A program made the position numbers and the translations under genes. Shown piece after piece: positions 13,593 through 22,386 of a DNA stretch of 44,272 nt (its first letter is position 1; every line of letters starts with the position of its first letter). Source of the DNA: Alphaproteobacteria bacterium (GTDB lineage Bacteria > Pseudomonadota > Alphaproteobacteria > Rhizobiales > Xanthobacteraceae); contig JAJPHK010000119.1 of assembly GCA_021325315.1 (NCBI GenBank), positions 1-44,272 of the forward strand. The letters are read 5' to 3'. Under the pieces are notes generated by a model. That model did not search any database. It was not told the DNA's origin and saw nothing but the letters and a program-made list of their open reading frames with translations.

Positions 13593-14591
13593 ATGGCAAA
13601 ACGGTATCGGAATCTGATCGGGCAAATCGCTTCGCCCAGAAACATGCTGCGCGCCTATCAGCTGACAGCGCGCGGAAAGCGACTATCGCCTGGATATCTC
13701 GATTTCAAGGAATACGACGCTCTGAATCTCGACGAGCTGGCGCGCGAAATGCGGAACGGCACATACGTCGCAGGCGAGCCTCATGAATTTTATATCTTCG
13801 ATCCGAAGCGCAGGCTGATCTCAGCACTTCCATTCCGCGATCGCGTCGCACAACAGGCGATCTGTATCATCCTTGGCCCGATTTTCGATAGGGCGATGCT
13901 GCCACGAGCATTTGCCTGTCGCGAAGGCAAAGGAACGCACGCCGGCGTCCGGCTCCTGCAGAGCGACTTGCGTCATCTCACTCGTTTCACCGAGAGTTGC
14001 TATTTTCTGAAAACGGATTTCTCCCGCTATTTCGCATCGATCGAGCTGCCGACACTATGGAAGCTGATCGAGGCAAAGATTTCATGCCGCGCCACCTTGC
14101 GCGTTCTTGAAGCCATGATTCCACGGCAGGGGATCGGGTTGTCGATCGGCAGTCTGACGTCACAGATCTTCGCCAATTACTACACAGGTGCGACGCTCGA
14201 CCGGCATCTGCAGCAAACGCTCGGCGAAAAGCACTGGTACCGCTACATGGACGACCTGGTCGTTCTCGGCACCAGCTCCGAGCATCTTCGCAAGCTGAAG
14301 AATGAGATCGAGCGCTACTCGCGCCATCACCTATACCTTCGATTTTCGAAGTGGCAGATCGCGCCTATATCGCGCGGCATCAATTTCCTCGGCTATCGCA
14401 TCTGGCCCACTCACAAATTGCTTCGTCGGGCCAGCGTGACGCGCGCGCGGCGAAAACTCGCCTCATACCGCGCTGCCGGCGATCGTGAACGTGAACGTCG
14501 TTTCTTGGCTGCGTGGATCGGCCACGCGAAGCATGCGGATGCCGCCAATTTAATGCGCAGCCTCGACATTCAATCGAAGGAAACGCGCTGA
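13593..14591 (+). CDS. DGR reverse transcriptase
   Basis: A 332-residue RT. Motifs in order: LPFRDRVAQQAIC (fingers), FLKTDFSRYFASI (Asp142), GIGLSIGSLTSQIFANYY, and YRYMDDLVVLG (catalytic Asp220/Asp221), then GINFLGYRI. IGSLTSQ (185-191) is the DGR-clade variant of RT motif 4 linked to low fidelity opposite adenine; group II intron RTs have a QG-type motif there. No maturase or nuclease domain. With Avd it makes mutagenised cDNA from TR. Start ATG at 13593 chosen because upstream sequence is TR/spacer. TGATG overlap couples it to the HNH gene. Confidence 0.96.
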   Translation: MAKRYRNLIGQIASPRNMLRAYQLTARGKRLSPGYLDFKEYDALNLDELAREMRNGTYVAGEPHEFYIFDPKRRLISALPFRDRVAQQAICIILGPIFDRAMLPRAFACREGKGTHAGVRLLQSDLRHLTRFTESCYFLKTDFSRYFASIELPTLWKLIEAKISCRATLRVLEAMIPRQGIGLSIGSLTSQIFANYYTGATLDRHLQQTLGEKHWYRYMDDLVVLGTSSEHLRKLKNEIERYSRHHLYLRFSKWQIAPISRGINFLGYRIWPTHKLLRRASVTRARRKLASYRAAGDRERERRFLAAWIGHAKHADAANLMRSLDIQSKETR

Positions 14592-15022
14592 TGCCGATAC
14601 GCGCGGAAAACAAGGCACGTTACCCGAAAGATTGGGCCGAGATCTCGGCCCGAATCCGCGCGCGCGCGAAGAACAAATGCGAAGAATGTGGCATCGAAAA
14701 TTATAAACTCGGCGGCCGCACGCCGGACGGCAGGTTTTTCGAAGCATTGCCAACCGTCGATAACGGGCTGAGGCTGACCTGGCCACAACCAGGCGAAATG
14801 GCCTCGTGCGAAGGATCAAAGCATAAGCTGCGCGTCATCAGGATTGTGCTCACCGTCGCGCACCTGGATCACCAGCCTGAAAACTGCGCCGATGACAATC
14901 TGAAAGCGCTCTGTCAGCGCTGCCACAATCGCTACGATCGTGCTGCTCGCGTTGCCGGCGTTAAAGCGCGGCGTAGGCAGGCCTGCGCGATCGGCGATTT
15001 CTTCGAGGAGCAAGCACGCTGA
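14591..15022 (+). CDS. HNH endonuclease coupled to the DGR RT
   Basis: A 143-residue HNH protein. Cys30 and Cys33 (NKCEECGIENY) with a later cysteine pair (LCQRCHNRYD) form the zinc-binding scaffold; the catalytic part is VAHLDHQPENCADDNLKALC, with the HNH histidines and asparagine. It overlaps the RT stop by one base, so it is co-translated. It may nick DNA near VR to help retrohoming or be an independent phage HNH carried alongside; the sequence alone cannot decide. Confidence 0.88.
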   Translation: MPIRAENKARYPKDWAEISARIRARAKNKCEECGIENYKLGGRTPDGRFFEALPTVDNGLRLTWPQPGEMASCEGSKHKLRVIRIVLTVAHLDHQPENCADDNLKALCQRCHNRYDRAARVAGVKARRRQACAIGDFFEEQAR

Positions 15023-15306
15023 TGCCGCTCCTCGTTTTCAAGCAGGCTCAATCTGGTCGAGAGGTCGCGATGATCGGCAACGTAGCCGTCGGCGTGGTCG
15101 AGGGCGACCTCAACCACGGGATATGGGTCGATCACCTGACGCCGGCGACAATGATCTCGCCGCGGCCGAACAAGGCTGCGAACCTGGCGGCCGCACGGCT
15201 CGCACTCTTTCAACGCCTCGGCGATCTGTTTGCAGCGATGCATCTGCAGCGGCTCGAGCTCGCCGAGGAAGATCGCAGCAAAACGAAACAGGCGAAGTCC
15301 GCATGA
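15022..15306 (+). CDS. Hypothetical early protein
   Basis: A 94-residue unrecognised protein, TGATG-coupled to the HNH gene and ATGA-coupled to the replication-type gene. The N-terminal half has beta-strand character (VAMIGNVAVGVVEGDLNH), the rest is helical with a charged end. No motif of known function. Confidence 0.6.
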   Translation: MPLLVFKQAQSGREVAMIGNVAVGVVEGDLNHGIWVDHLTPATMISPRPNKAANLAAARLALFQRLGDLFAAMHLQRLELAEEDRSKTKQAKSA

Positions 15307-16592
15307 CCGCGCCCAGGCGTCCAACCATTATTAAGCGCAAGCGCAACCGCGAATACACGGTCGCGCCTAATCAGCTGGTAAACGACGAGCGGCTCTCGGC
15401 CGACGCACTCGGTGTCCTCGTCTACATCATCTCGAAGCCGCAGGGCTGGCAGGTGATCACCGAACAGCTCATGAAGCGATTCAATGTCGGCAAGGACAAG
15501 ATCCACCGCATCCTGCGCGAGCTGCGCGAAGCGCGCTATTCCACCAAGGAATTCGAGCGCGACGATGGCGGCCGCATCGTCGGGCAATACATGGTTTTCT
15601 ATGACGAGCCGCAGCCCGACGAGGATCCGGATCAACCCGCGCGGGAGGAGTCAGCGCCCGCTATTGCCGACAACGGGATTCACCGGAATCCGGGTTTTCC
15701 GGCCGCGGAAAAACCGGCTCCGGTAAACCCGGCTCCCGTAGTAAAGAAAGATATATACAAACCTTCCCCCCAAAGCCCCCCAGGCGATACGGCCAATGCC
15801 GAGCACGATCCAGGCGGCGCCTCCGGCGCCAAGGGGCAGGAAATCGGCACGCGAGCGGATAGCTTTTTTCAATCTACCGAAGGCCCTCCGCTCGCGGAGA
15901 GCACAGCTGGCGGGCGAGAAGGGCACGACGGCGAGGCATTGCCCGCCATCCGCGCCGACGATCGAACGACCGCACGCGCCGATTTCGAGGAGCTGAAAAT
16001 CTTCTGGCGTCCGTACAATTCGCGCTGCCTCGACGATGCCTGGCCGCGATTCTGGGAGCTCTCGATCGAGGAACGCGCGCAAGCGATTTCGCGCGCACGG
16101 CAGTACATCGCGGCCAAGCAGCACGAGCGAAAAACCTCGCGCAAGCCGAACGCGCGGCCGCGCTACTGCACCCTCGCCGAGTGGTGCGGCGACAAGATTT
16201 TCAAACACTTCGGGCCGCCTGTGAAATCGGCCGAGATCAGCCAGGCGAGGCCTGCGCGGCTCAATGCGGACGATGCGCTCTCCGACGAGATGGCACTCCG
16301 AGCGGCGACGGAGGGATGGATTGTCGTTTTCTATGAATTTGTGAATCGCAAAGGTCGCCTGCCGGACGAGGGTGAAATTCAGCGCGAGCGAAACTTCCGT
16401 GCTGCCTGGATTCGCGAGAAAGAGGAATTGGCACGCGAACCGGCAAAGGCCGGTCATAGTGTGGCCGTCACCGTTCTAAAAGCGGGCCGCGCGCGTGAGG
16501 AAATGCTCACGAAGAAAACGCTTCGCCTTCACGGCCAGCATGTTCCCGAAACCTCGCAGACGCATCAAGAGCTGACGGAAAGACTGATATGA
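15303..16592 (+). CDS. Winged-HTH protein, possible replication initiator
   Basis: A 429-residue protein. Residues 18-95 form a winged helix of the kind seen in phage replication and replisome-organiser proteins (RLSADALGVLVYIISKP, QGWQVITEQLMKRFNVGKDK, IHRILRELREA, then a wing with YMVFYDEP). A long proline-rich disordered linker (100-215) leads to a helical C-terminal part (EELKIFWRPYNSRCLDDAWP and RNFRAAWIREKEEL). No polymerase or helicase motif exists in the window, so this is the best candidate for starting phage replication with host enzymes. Assignment is inference. Confidence 0.6.
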   Translation: MTAPRRPTIIKRKRNREYTVAPNQLVNDERLSADALGVLVYIISKPQGWQVITEQLMKRFNVGKDKIHRILRELREARYSTKEFERDDGGRIVGQYMVFYDEPQPDEDPDQPAREESAPAIADNGIHRNPGFPAAEKPAPVNPAPVVKKDIYKPSPQSPPGDTANAEHDPGGASGAKGQEIGTRADSFFQSTEGPPLAESTAGGREGHDGEALPAIRADDRTTARADFEELKIFWRPYNSRCLDDAWPRFWELSIEERAQAISRARQYIAAKQHERKTSRKPNARPRYCTLAEWCGDKIFKHFGPPVKSAEISQARPARLNADDALSDEMALRAATEGWIVVFYEFVNRKGRLPDEGEIQRERNFRAAWIREKEELAREPAKAGHSVAVTVLKAGRAREEMLTKKTLRLHGQHVPETSQTHQELTERLI

Positions 16593-17401
16593 AAGTGATT
16601 AGAAAAAGGCTCGATATAGAAATGCTTCTCCGCTGGGCTTTCGGCTACGAGCTGCTGAAATCGCGTGTCATGCTCGGTCCTGACGATATCGGCACGAGCT
16701 ACGAGAACATCCTGGCCTTCGGCGAAACGATGCCGGAAAAGGTCGACGACGGCGTAAAGCGTTTGCCTGAAGCACTCGGCGCTCCGCATCTTGATGCCCG
16801 CATTGTCGAGGTGGAGGTTCGGCGTCTCGGAAGTATGGAAGCGTCCTGGCCGGACAGTCGATTAGCGTTATGTGGCGATCTCGCCGCTCTCGTGCCGGCG
16901 AACGATTATAGAATGACGCGGCACTCTGCGAATGCGCAGGTTCTGATCATGCAGCATGCGAAGCTTTCGACCAGGCCACCATGGGGTGAAGAGCGCCCGA
17001 TACCGAAACGCATCATCGCGCCGAACGGCAAGGTGAAGGTCGATTTTCAAACGAACACTCGCCACTATCTTTCCGCGCGCGCTTATTGCCCGCTTCGATA
17101 CGAGCCTGATCCTGTTGAGATAGCGATCGAGCGGGCGGAGTATGCGATCTGGCACGGCTGTCTTGTCGCGCTCGCCGCCGCGATCAACTCTCGGCTCACG
17201 GAATATGAGGCTCTTCCGCCGGCGGCTGCGCCCATGCCGTGGCTGACGGGACAGACGCCCGATAAGAAGGCCTTGGATGATGGAAGGAGAATCAATGAGA
17301 AGCTGCCGCTCTATCCGAAGCGAGATGCGCCGCTTCCGCCGCTTAAGGTCAAACACGGAAAAGGCCGTAAGCTCGATATATCGCAGGTCCAGCCAGATTG
17401 A
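16589..17401 (+). CDS. Hypothetical protein, end of early operon
   Basis: A 270-residue unrecognised protein. The N-terminal segment is basic and helical (MKVIRKRLDIEMLLRWAFG), followed by a mixed region; the C-terminus carries repeated Pro/Lys (APLPPLKVKHGKGRKLDIS), typical of nucleic-acid contact. ATGA-coupled to the preceding gene; a terminator follows at 17454. Occurs where many alphaproteobacterial phages carry a late-gene or packaging-related hypothetical. Confidence 0.6.
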   Translation: MKVIRKRLDIEMLLRWAFGYELLKSRVMLGPDDIGTSYENILAFGETMPEKVDDGVKRLPEALGAPHLDARIVEVEVRRLGSMEASWPDSRLALCGDLAALVPANDYRMTRHSANAQVLIMQHAKLSTRPPWGEERPIPKRIIAPNGKVKVDFQTNTRHYLSARAYCPLRYEPDPVEIAIERAEYAIWHGCLVALAAAINSRLTEYEALPPAAAPMPWLTGQTPDKKALDDGRRINEKLPLYPKRDAPLPPLKVKHGKGRKLDISQVQPD

Positions 17402-17453
17402 CTTGCACTTGGAATTTGCAGTACATACCGAATCGTAGAAATGCGAATCAACG

Positions 17454-17482
17454 AACCCCCGGCGGAAACGCGCGGGGGTTTT
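17454..17482 (+). terminator. Intrinsic terminator of the early operon
   Basis: AACCCCCG and its partner CGGGGGTT close a stem with a GAAA loop and one bulge, followed by TTTT. It ends the rightward early transcript. The next gene is therefore started beyond it. Confidence 0.75.
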
Positions 17483-17527
17483 CGTTTGGGGCTATGCCCA
17501 TGCGCTAACGCAGCCGGTGTCCAGCGT

Positions 17528-17869
17528 ATGCCATCACTTCCGCGCAGCTTTCGGACAAAGGCACAGCAGCAGGCGCGTGAACGCAGCGAACAAGATTACG
17601 ATCGTAAGCGCCGATCTGAGAGCGAGACACGCAGGCTGTATGGAACGGCTCGCTGGCAGGCGAGGCGGGCAGCTCAGCTGAAGGCCGAGCCGCTATGTGC
17701 AATGTGTCTGAAAGAGCAGCCGCCCAGGTACACGCCTGCGACTGTGGCCGATCACATCGAGCCGCATCGGGGCGACGGCGAGGCCTTCTGGAGCAACCCG
17801 CTGCAGTCCCTTTGCTCGCCGCATCATGACAGCGTGAAGCAGGCAGAAGAGGCCGCGAATAGGGGGTAG
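17528..17869 (+). CDS. Packaging-associated HNH endonuclease
   Basis: A 113-residue HNH protein. RRLYGTARWQARRAAQL, Cys residues in LCAMCLK, then VADHIEPHRGDGEAFW and NPLQSLCSPHHDSVKQ are the hallmarks of HNH enzymes coded just before terminase in HK97-type cos phages, where HNH and terminase together cut cos. The ATG at 17528 is used; an upstream ATG at 17441 would translate across the terminator. Located 100 bp ahead of TerS. Confidence 0.88.
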   Translation: MPSLPRSFRTKAQQQARERSEQDYDRKRRSESETRRLYGTARWQARRAAQLKAEPLCAMCLKEQPPRYTPATVADHIEPHRGDGEAFWSNPLQSLCSPHHDSVKQAEEAANRG

Positions 17870-17971
17870 GGCGGGTCAAAAGTCAGGGAATCCGTGCCCT
17901 AGACCGGCGGCGCAGCAAAACGCGCATTTTCTCGGAATTCCGGAAAACTTTTTCGGCACAAGGTTTTTTGC
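17870..17971. other. HNH-TerS gap, possible cos region
   Basis: A 102-bp non-coding gap with a 10-bp palindrome CGGAATTCCG at 17933-17942. In HNH-dependent HK97-like phages the cos site is close to these genes. Placement is inference; cut positions are not visible. Confidence 0.3.
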
Positions 17972-18568
17972 ATGGCTCGTGGTCGGCGCGCACTTTCGGA
18001 CGAAGTGAAAGCGGCGAAGGGAAACAAAGCGGCGCGCCGGCGCTTGATTGCGGCTGAAAATGCTAAGTCGCGATCGACTGACGGCAAGGCGAAGGGTTCG
18101 CCGGCGCTGAAGATCCCAGACTTCGTGAAAGGCGCGCGCCACAAGGAAATCTATACGCGCGTCGTAACGGAATTCGCGATGCGCCGCATCGCGCGGCCGG
18201 CGGATCTGACGGCTTATGCGCGCTGGGCGTACTATGTCGACCAGTGGATCAAGCTGAAAGAGAAGATCGGCAATCGCGGCCTGACGTACGAAACGAAATC
18301 GAAGCACGGCTCGATGCTGCGCGAGCATCCAGACTTCAAAGCAATGCTTCGCGTTGAAAGTGTATTGCAGGCGCTCGAAGACCGGCTCGGACTGAACCCC
18401 GTCGCGCGGCAGAACATCATCCGCGGCCTCGCCGCCGTGCCGCCGGCGATGCGCGATCTGTTCAATGACGAGCCTCAGCCCGAAAAACCGGATTCAAATG
18501 ATCCGGCCGTTCCTGCGAAACCGGAATCACCGCTTGGCTTCATAGAAGGGCCGTCGACCAGGCAGTAA
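17972..18568 (+). CDS. terS: Terminase small subunit, P27 family
   Basis: A 198-residue protein of the P27 small-terminase family: basic start (MARGRRALSDEVKAAKGN), PALKIPDFVKGARHKEIYTR, then YARWAYYVDQWIKLKEKI and LRVESVLQALEDRLGLNPVA, all typical. It recognises the packaging site and guides the large subunit. Followed by a short disordered tail. TerL begins 18 bp later. Confidence 0.9.
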   Translation: MARGRRALSDEVKAAKGNKAARRRLIAAENAKSRSTDGKAKGSPALKIPDFVKGARHKEIYTRVVTEFAMRRIARPADLTAYARWAYYVDQWIKLKEKIGNRGLTYETKSKHGSMLREHPDFKAMLRVESVLQALEDRLGLNPVARQNIIRGLAAVPPAMRDLFNDEPQPEKPDSNDPAVPAKPESPLGFIEGPSTRQ

Positions 18569-18586
18569 CGAGTCGAGAATAACCGC

Positions 18587-20185
18587 ATGGCATCGCCCTT
18601 CTATTTTGACGAGGGCCGCGCCGATCGGGCGGTCGAGTTCTTCTCGAAATTCATCAGACTGGTGAGCGCCGAGTGGGCGGGCAAGCCCTTCGTGCTCGAG
18701 AAGTGGCAAGCCAATATCATCCGGCAGATCTTCGGATGGCGCCGTCGTTCCGACGGAACGCGCCGGTATCGCCGCGTTCGGATCTGGGTGCCTCGCAAGA
18801 ACGGTAAAACCGAGCTGATGGCCGGCATCGGTCATTTGCTGACGGTCGGCGACGGCGAGCAAACAGCGGAGGTCTATTCACACGCGCTCGACAAGTCGCA
18901 GGCCTCGATCGTCTTCGATAAGGCGGTGCGGATGGTCGAATTGTCGGAGCAGCTCGCGGATCTTTACGAGGTAACGAAGAAAGGACTCTTCTGCCCTCAG
19001 CTGATGGCTTTATTCCAGCCTTTGTCGGGAGAGGCGGCCGGCAAGCATGGCTTGTCGCCGCATGCGATCTTGGGCGACGAGGCGCACGAGTGGAAAGATG
19101 ACCGGCTGCACCACTTTCTGATTCAGGGCATGGCCGCGCGCCGGCAGCCGATGGACATCATCATCTCGACCGCGGGTGAGATCAAAACCTACGGGCATGA
19201 GCTCTATCTCGACAGCCGCGCGATACTCGAAGATCCGTCGCTCGATCCGGAATGCTTCGTCGCGATCTTCGAGGCCGATCCCGAAGACGATTGGACGGAT
19301 CCGAAGGTCTGGGCAAAGGCGAACCCGAATCTCGGCGTTTCCGTGAAGCGCGAGTTTCTGGAATCGCTGTGCAAGAAGGCCCAGCAGAACCCGCGCTTCG
19401 AGAACGACTTCAAGCGTTATCACCTCAACATATGGGTTGAGCAGGATACGCGCTGGCTGCCGATGCGCATGTGGGACAAGAACACGGCGTATCCGAAAGA
19501 CCAGGATCTGTGGAAGAAGCTGCCGGCGATGATGAAGGGCCGCCGCGGTTATGCCGCGCTCGACCTGGGATCGACGCGGGACATTACGGGAAAGATCTGG
19601 CTCTTTCCGCCGGAGGATGACAACGGCCGCTTCGTCCTGGTGCCGGAATTCTGGGTGCCTCACGATACGATCGAGCAGCGCGACAGCCCGCGCACGCCGT
19701 ATGCGCGATGGGTCAGGATCGGCGCGCTGAAGTCGACGCCGGGCAATGTGACGGACTACGATTTCATCGAAGAGGAAGTCCGCCGCGATATCGACGACCG
19801 CGAATTTCAGTTTGCGAACAGCGAAGCAGGCCTCGCCTACGATCGATGGAATGCGACGCAGGTGCTTGTGCATTTGCAGAAGGACGGAGTTCCCGGCGTT
19901 CCTTTCGGGCAGGGCTTCGCTTCGATGTCGGCACCGTCGAAGGAGCTCGAACGGCTTTTCGTTTCTGGCCGTTTCGAGCACGGCAATCATCCGGTTCTGC
20001 GCTGGATGTTCGGCAATGCAGTGATCGCGAAAGATCCTGCCGGCAATATCAAGCCCGACAAGGCACGCGCTGCGGAAATGATCGAAGGCGTCATCACGAC
20101 GGCGATGGCTATCGGTCTCTGGCAGAACGACGCCGAGGAGGGCGACATAAACGATTTTCTGAGAAACCCGGTGATGGTTGTCTGA
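18587..20185 (+). CDS. terL: Terminase large subunit
   Basis: A 532-residue HK97-type DNA-packaging motor. ATPase domain: Walker A variant VPRKNGKTEL (residues 68-77) and Walker B ILGDEAHEW (161-169). The nuclease domain contains AALDLGSTRD (about 325-335) and later acidic residues (DYDFIEEEVRRDI). It translocates DNA into the prohead and cuts it. Full length. Ends two bases before the portal start. Confidence 0.95.
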   Translation: MASPFYFDEGRADRAVEFFSKFIRLVSAEWAGKPFVLEKWQANIIRQIFGWRRRSDGTRRYRRVRIWVPRKNGKTELMAGIGHLLTVGDGEQTAEVYSHALDKSQASIVFDKAVRMVELSEQLADLYEVTKKGLFCPQLMALFQPLSGEAAGKHGLSPHAILGDEAHEWKDDRLHHFLIQGMAARRQPMDIIISTAGEIKTYGHELYLDSRAILEDPSLDPECFVAIFEADPEDDWTDPKVWAKANPNLGVSVKREFLESLCKKAQQNPRFENDFKRYHLNIWVEQDTRWLPMRMWDKNTAYPKDQDLWKKLPAMMKGRRGYAALDLGSTRDITGKIWLFPPEDDNGRFVLVPEFWVPHDTIEQRDSPRTPYARWVRIGALKSTPGNVTDYDFIEEEVRRDIDDREFQFANSEAGLAYDRWNATQVLVHLQKDGVPGVPFGQGFASMSAPSKELERLFVSGRFEHGNHPVLRWMFGNAVIAKDPAGNIKPDKARAAEMIEGVITTAMAIGLWQNDAEEGDINDFLRNPVMVV

Positions 20186-20186
20186 T

Positions 20187-21524
20187 ATGGGCATGATCAC
20201 GAAAGCGATCGCGAAGGCACTCGGCGCCGGCTACCGGGTTTACAACGAGCTCGTCGACGACATCGCGAAGGAACGGCGGCTCAGGCTGACGGATGGCCGC
20301 GGATGGTCATGGCTCGGCATCCGCGGCGCGGCTGGCAAGACGGTGAATCTTCACACCGCGATGCAGCTCTCGACGTTCTGGGCCGGCGTCCGGCTTACGG
20401 CGCAGGCGATCTCAACGCTTCCGCTGAATTGTTTTCGAAAAGAAAAGGACGGCAGCCGCGTTCAGGACGACGAACATCCGCTCGCGCTCGTCTTGAGCGA
20501 TCCGAACAGCGATCAGACGCCGCAGGAATACTGGGAAAGCGTGATCGCGTGGCTCTGCGTCGACGGTAATGCATGCTCGGAAATCACGCGCGTCGGCCGG
20601 CGTGTCTCGACATTGAACATTCTTCCGAACTGCTATCCCGAACGCAAGGAGAACGAAACCCTCGTCTATAAATACACGGATCGCGGCAAGACCTACGAGC
20701 TGCCGCGAGAGAAGGTCTTCCACGTCAAGGGATTCGGGTTCGGCGGCGACTGCGGGCTGTCGGCGATCCGTTACGGCGTGCAAACCTTCAGCACCGCCAT
20801 CGCCGCCGGCGAAACGGCGGGAAAGATGTTCTCGAACGGGATGCAGTCGCACGGCATCCTGACTTCCGAAAACACGCTGAAAAAGGAGCAGCGCACGCAG
20901 CTCGAAGAGATCATGAAAAAGTATGCCGGCTCGGACAACGCCGGCAAGCTGATGATCCTCGAGTCCGGACTGAAATACGAACGGCTCGCGCTTTCGCCCG
21001 TGGACGCGCAAATGATGGAGCAGCAGCGTTTCAGCGTCGAGGAAATCTGCCGCTGGCTCGGCATTCCTCCGATTATCGTGGGGCATGCCGCCCAGGGGCA
21101 GACGATGTGGGGATCGGGTGTCGAGCAGATCATGATCGCGTGGCTCACGCTCGGCCTGAATCCGCTCTGCCGGCGCGTGGAGAGCCGCATCACGAAACAG
21201 CTGATCGAGCCGGGCGATAAGCGCGCGATCTATTTCGAATTCAACCGCGAGGGCTTGCTGCAGATGGATTCGGCCGCGAAGGCGCAGTTCCTGTCGACGC
21301 TGACGCAAAACGGCCTGATGACGCGCAACGAAGGCCGCGTGAAGCTCAATCAGCCGAAGAGCAAACAGAAGGGTGCCGACGAGCTCACCGCGCAGACGAA
21401 TCTGGCGCCGCTGGATCGGCTGGGCGAAATCGGATCGCAGCCGTCTCAAGTGAGAAACGCGCTGCGCGATTGGCTCGGCATCGAAGATCCGAAGCCCGAA
21501 CAAAGGAAAGAGACCATCCAATGA
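20187..21524 (+). CDS. Portal protein (HK97 family)
   Basis: A 445-residue portal. Typical segments: TAQAISTLPLNCF, DEHPLALVLSDPNS, QEYWESVIAWLCVDGNA, EEICRWLGIPPIIVGHA, TMWGSGVEQIMIAW and LGLNPLCRRVESRI. Twelve copies form the ring through which DNA enters. The ATG at 20187 just after the TerL stop is chosen; a TTG nine bases upstream is in frame. The protease gene overlaps its stop. Confidence 0.93.
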   Translation: MGMITKAIAKALGAGYRVYNELVDDIAKERRLRLTDGRGWSWLGIRGAAGKTVNLHTAMQLSTFWAGVRLTAQAISTLPLNCFRKEKDGSRVQDDEHPLALVLSDPNSDQTPQEYWESVIAWLCVDGNACSEITRVGRRVSTLNILPNCYPERKENETLVYKYTDRGKTYELPREKVFHVKGFGFGGDCGLSAIRYGVQTFSTAIAAGETAGKMFSNGMQSHGILTSENTLKKEQRTQLEEIMKKYAGSDNAGKLMILESGLKYERLALSPVDAQMMEQQRFSVEEICRWLGIPPIIVGHAAQGQTMWGSGVEQIMIAWLTLGLNPLCRRVESRITKQLIEPGDKRAIYFEFNREGLLQMDSAAKAQFLSTLTQNGLMTRNEGRVKLNQPKSKQKGADELTAQTNLAPLDRLGEIGSQPSQVRNALRDWLGIEDPKPEQRKETIQ

Positions 21525-22366
21525 GCAAACGGAAACTTCCGAAAGCTTCATTCAACGTTCGGGCTGATTTGCAGTCGGTCATCGCGCCGAAGGCGCTCGA
21601 TCGCTGGCGGCCGGAAGTTCGTGCGAAGGACGATTCCGCCGATAACATCATTTCGGTTCTCGACGTCATCGGCAGAAACCCCTTCACGGGCGGCGGCATT
21701 ACCGCCAAGACGATACAGGATCAGCTGAAGAATATTGGAAACCGCGACGTCGTCGTGAATATCAATTCTCCGGGCGGCGATTATTTCGAAGGGCTCGCGA
21801 TCTACAACGTGCTGCGCGACCACTCCGCGAAAGTCACCGTCCAGGTGCTGGGCGTGGCCGCGTCCGCCGCTTCCGTCGTCGCGATGGCCGGCGACGAGAT
21901 CCGCATGGCCCGCGCGAGCTTTCTGATGATCCACAATACCTGGGTTTTCGCGATGGGCGACCGGAACGCGCTCCGCGAAATCGCCGACTGGCTGGAGCCG
22001 TTCGACCAGGTGTCCGTCGATATCTACGCTTCGCGCACGGGCCTCGACGGCAAGGAAGTGGCGAAGATGCTCGATCGCGAGACCTGGATCGGCGGCGCCG
22101 AAGCCGTCGAGAAGGGCTTTGCCGACGATTTCCTTCCCGCCGATGCGGTCGACGACAAGGCCAAGCAATCGGCTGCGGGCGCGGCCGTCAAGGCCGAATA
22201 CAGGATTCACGACATTCTCGCACGGGCAGGCGTGCCGCGTTCCGAGCGGCGCAGCCTGGTCGCGGCGTTGAAAGGCGGCAAGCCAGGCGCTGCCGTAACC
22301 GACACGCAGGACGCTGTCGTTGTCCGGGAAGTGGAACAGCTTCTCGAACGAATGAAAGCCATCTAA
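21521..22366 (+). CDS. Prohead protease, ClpP-like (S14/S49 type)
   Basis: A 281-residue serine protease. The ClpP fold is shown by VVVNINSPGGDYFEGLAIY, the nucleophile region GVAASAASVVAMAG (Ser115) and the histidine in FLMIHNTW (His138). It likely matures the capsid or scaffold before DNA entry. Located between portal and major capsid protein as in HK97 and gene transfer agents. AAAGGAAAGAG ribosome-binding site; ATGA overlap with portal. Confidence 0.93.
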   Translation: MSKRKLPKASFNVRADLQSVIAPKALDRWRPEVRAKDDSADNIISVLDVIGRNPFTGGGITAKTIQDQLKNIGNRDVVVNINSPGGDYFEGLAIYNVLRDHSAKVTVQVLGVAASAASVVAMAGDEIRMARASFLMIHNTWVFAMGDRNALREIADWLEPFDQVSVDIYASRTGLDGKEVAKMLDRETWIGGAEAVEKGFADDFLPADAVDDKAKQSAAGAAVKAEYRIHDILARAGVPRSERRSLVAALKGGKPGAAVTDTQDAVVVREVEQLLERMKAI

Positions 22367-22386
22367 TCCATTCAAAAGAGGACAAC

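Noticed and set aside
17441-17527. N-terminal extension of the packaging HNH gene
   Set aside because: It would translate through an intrinsic terminator; HNH homology starts after ATG 17528.
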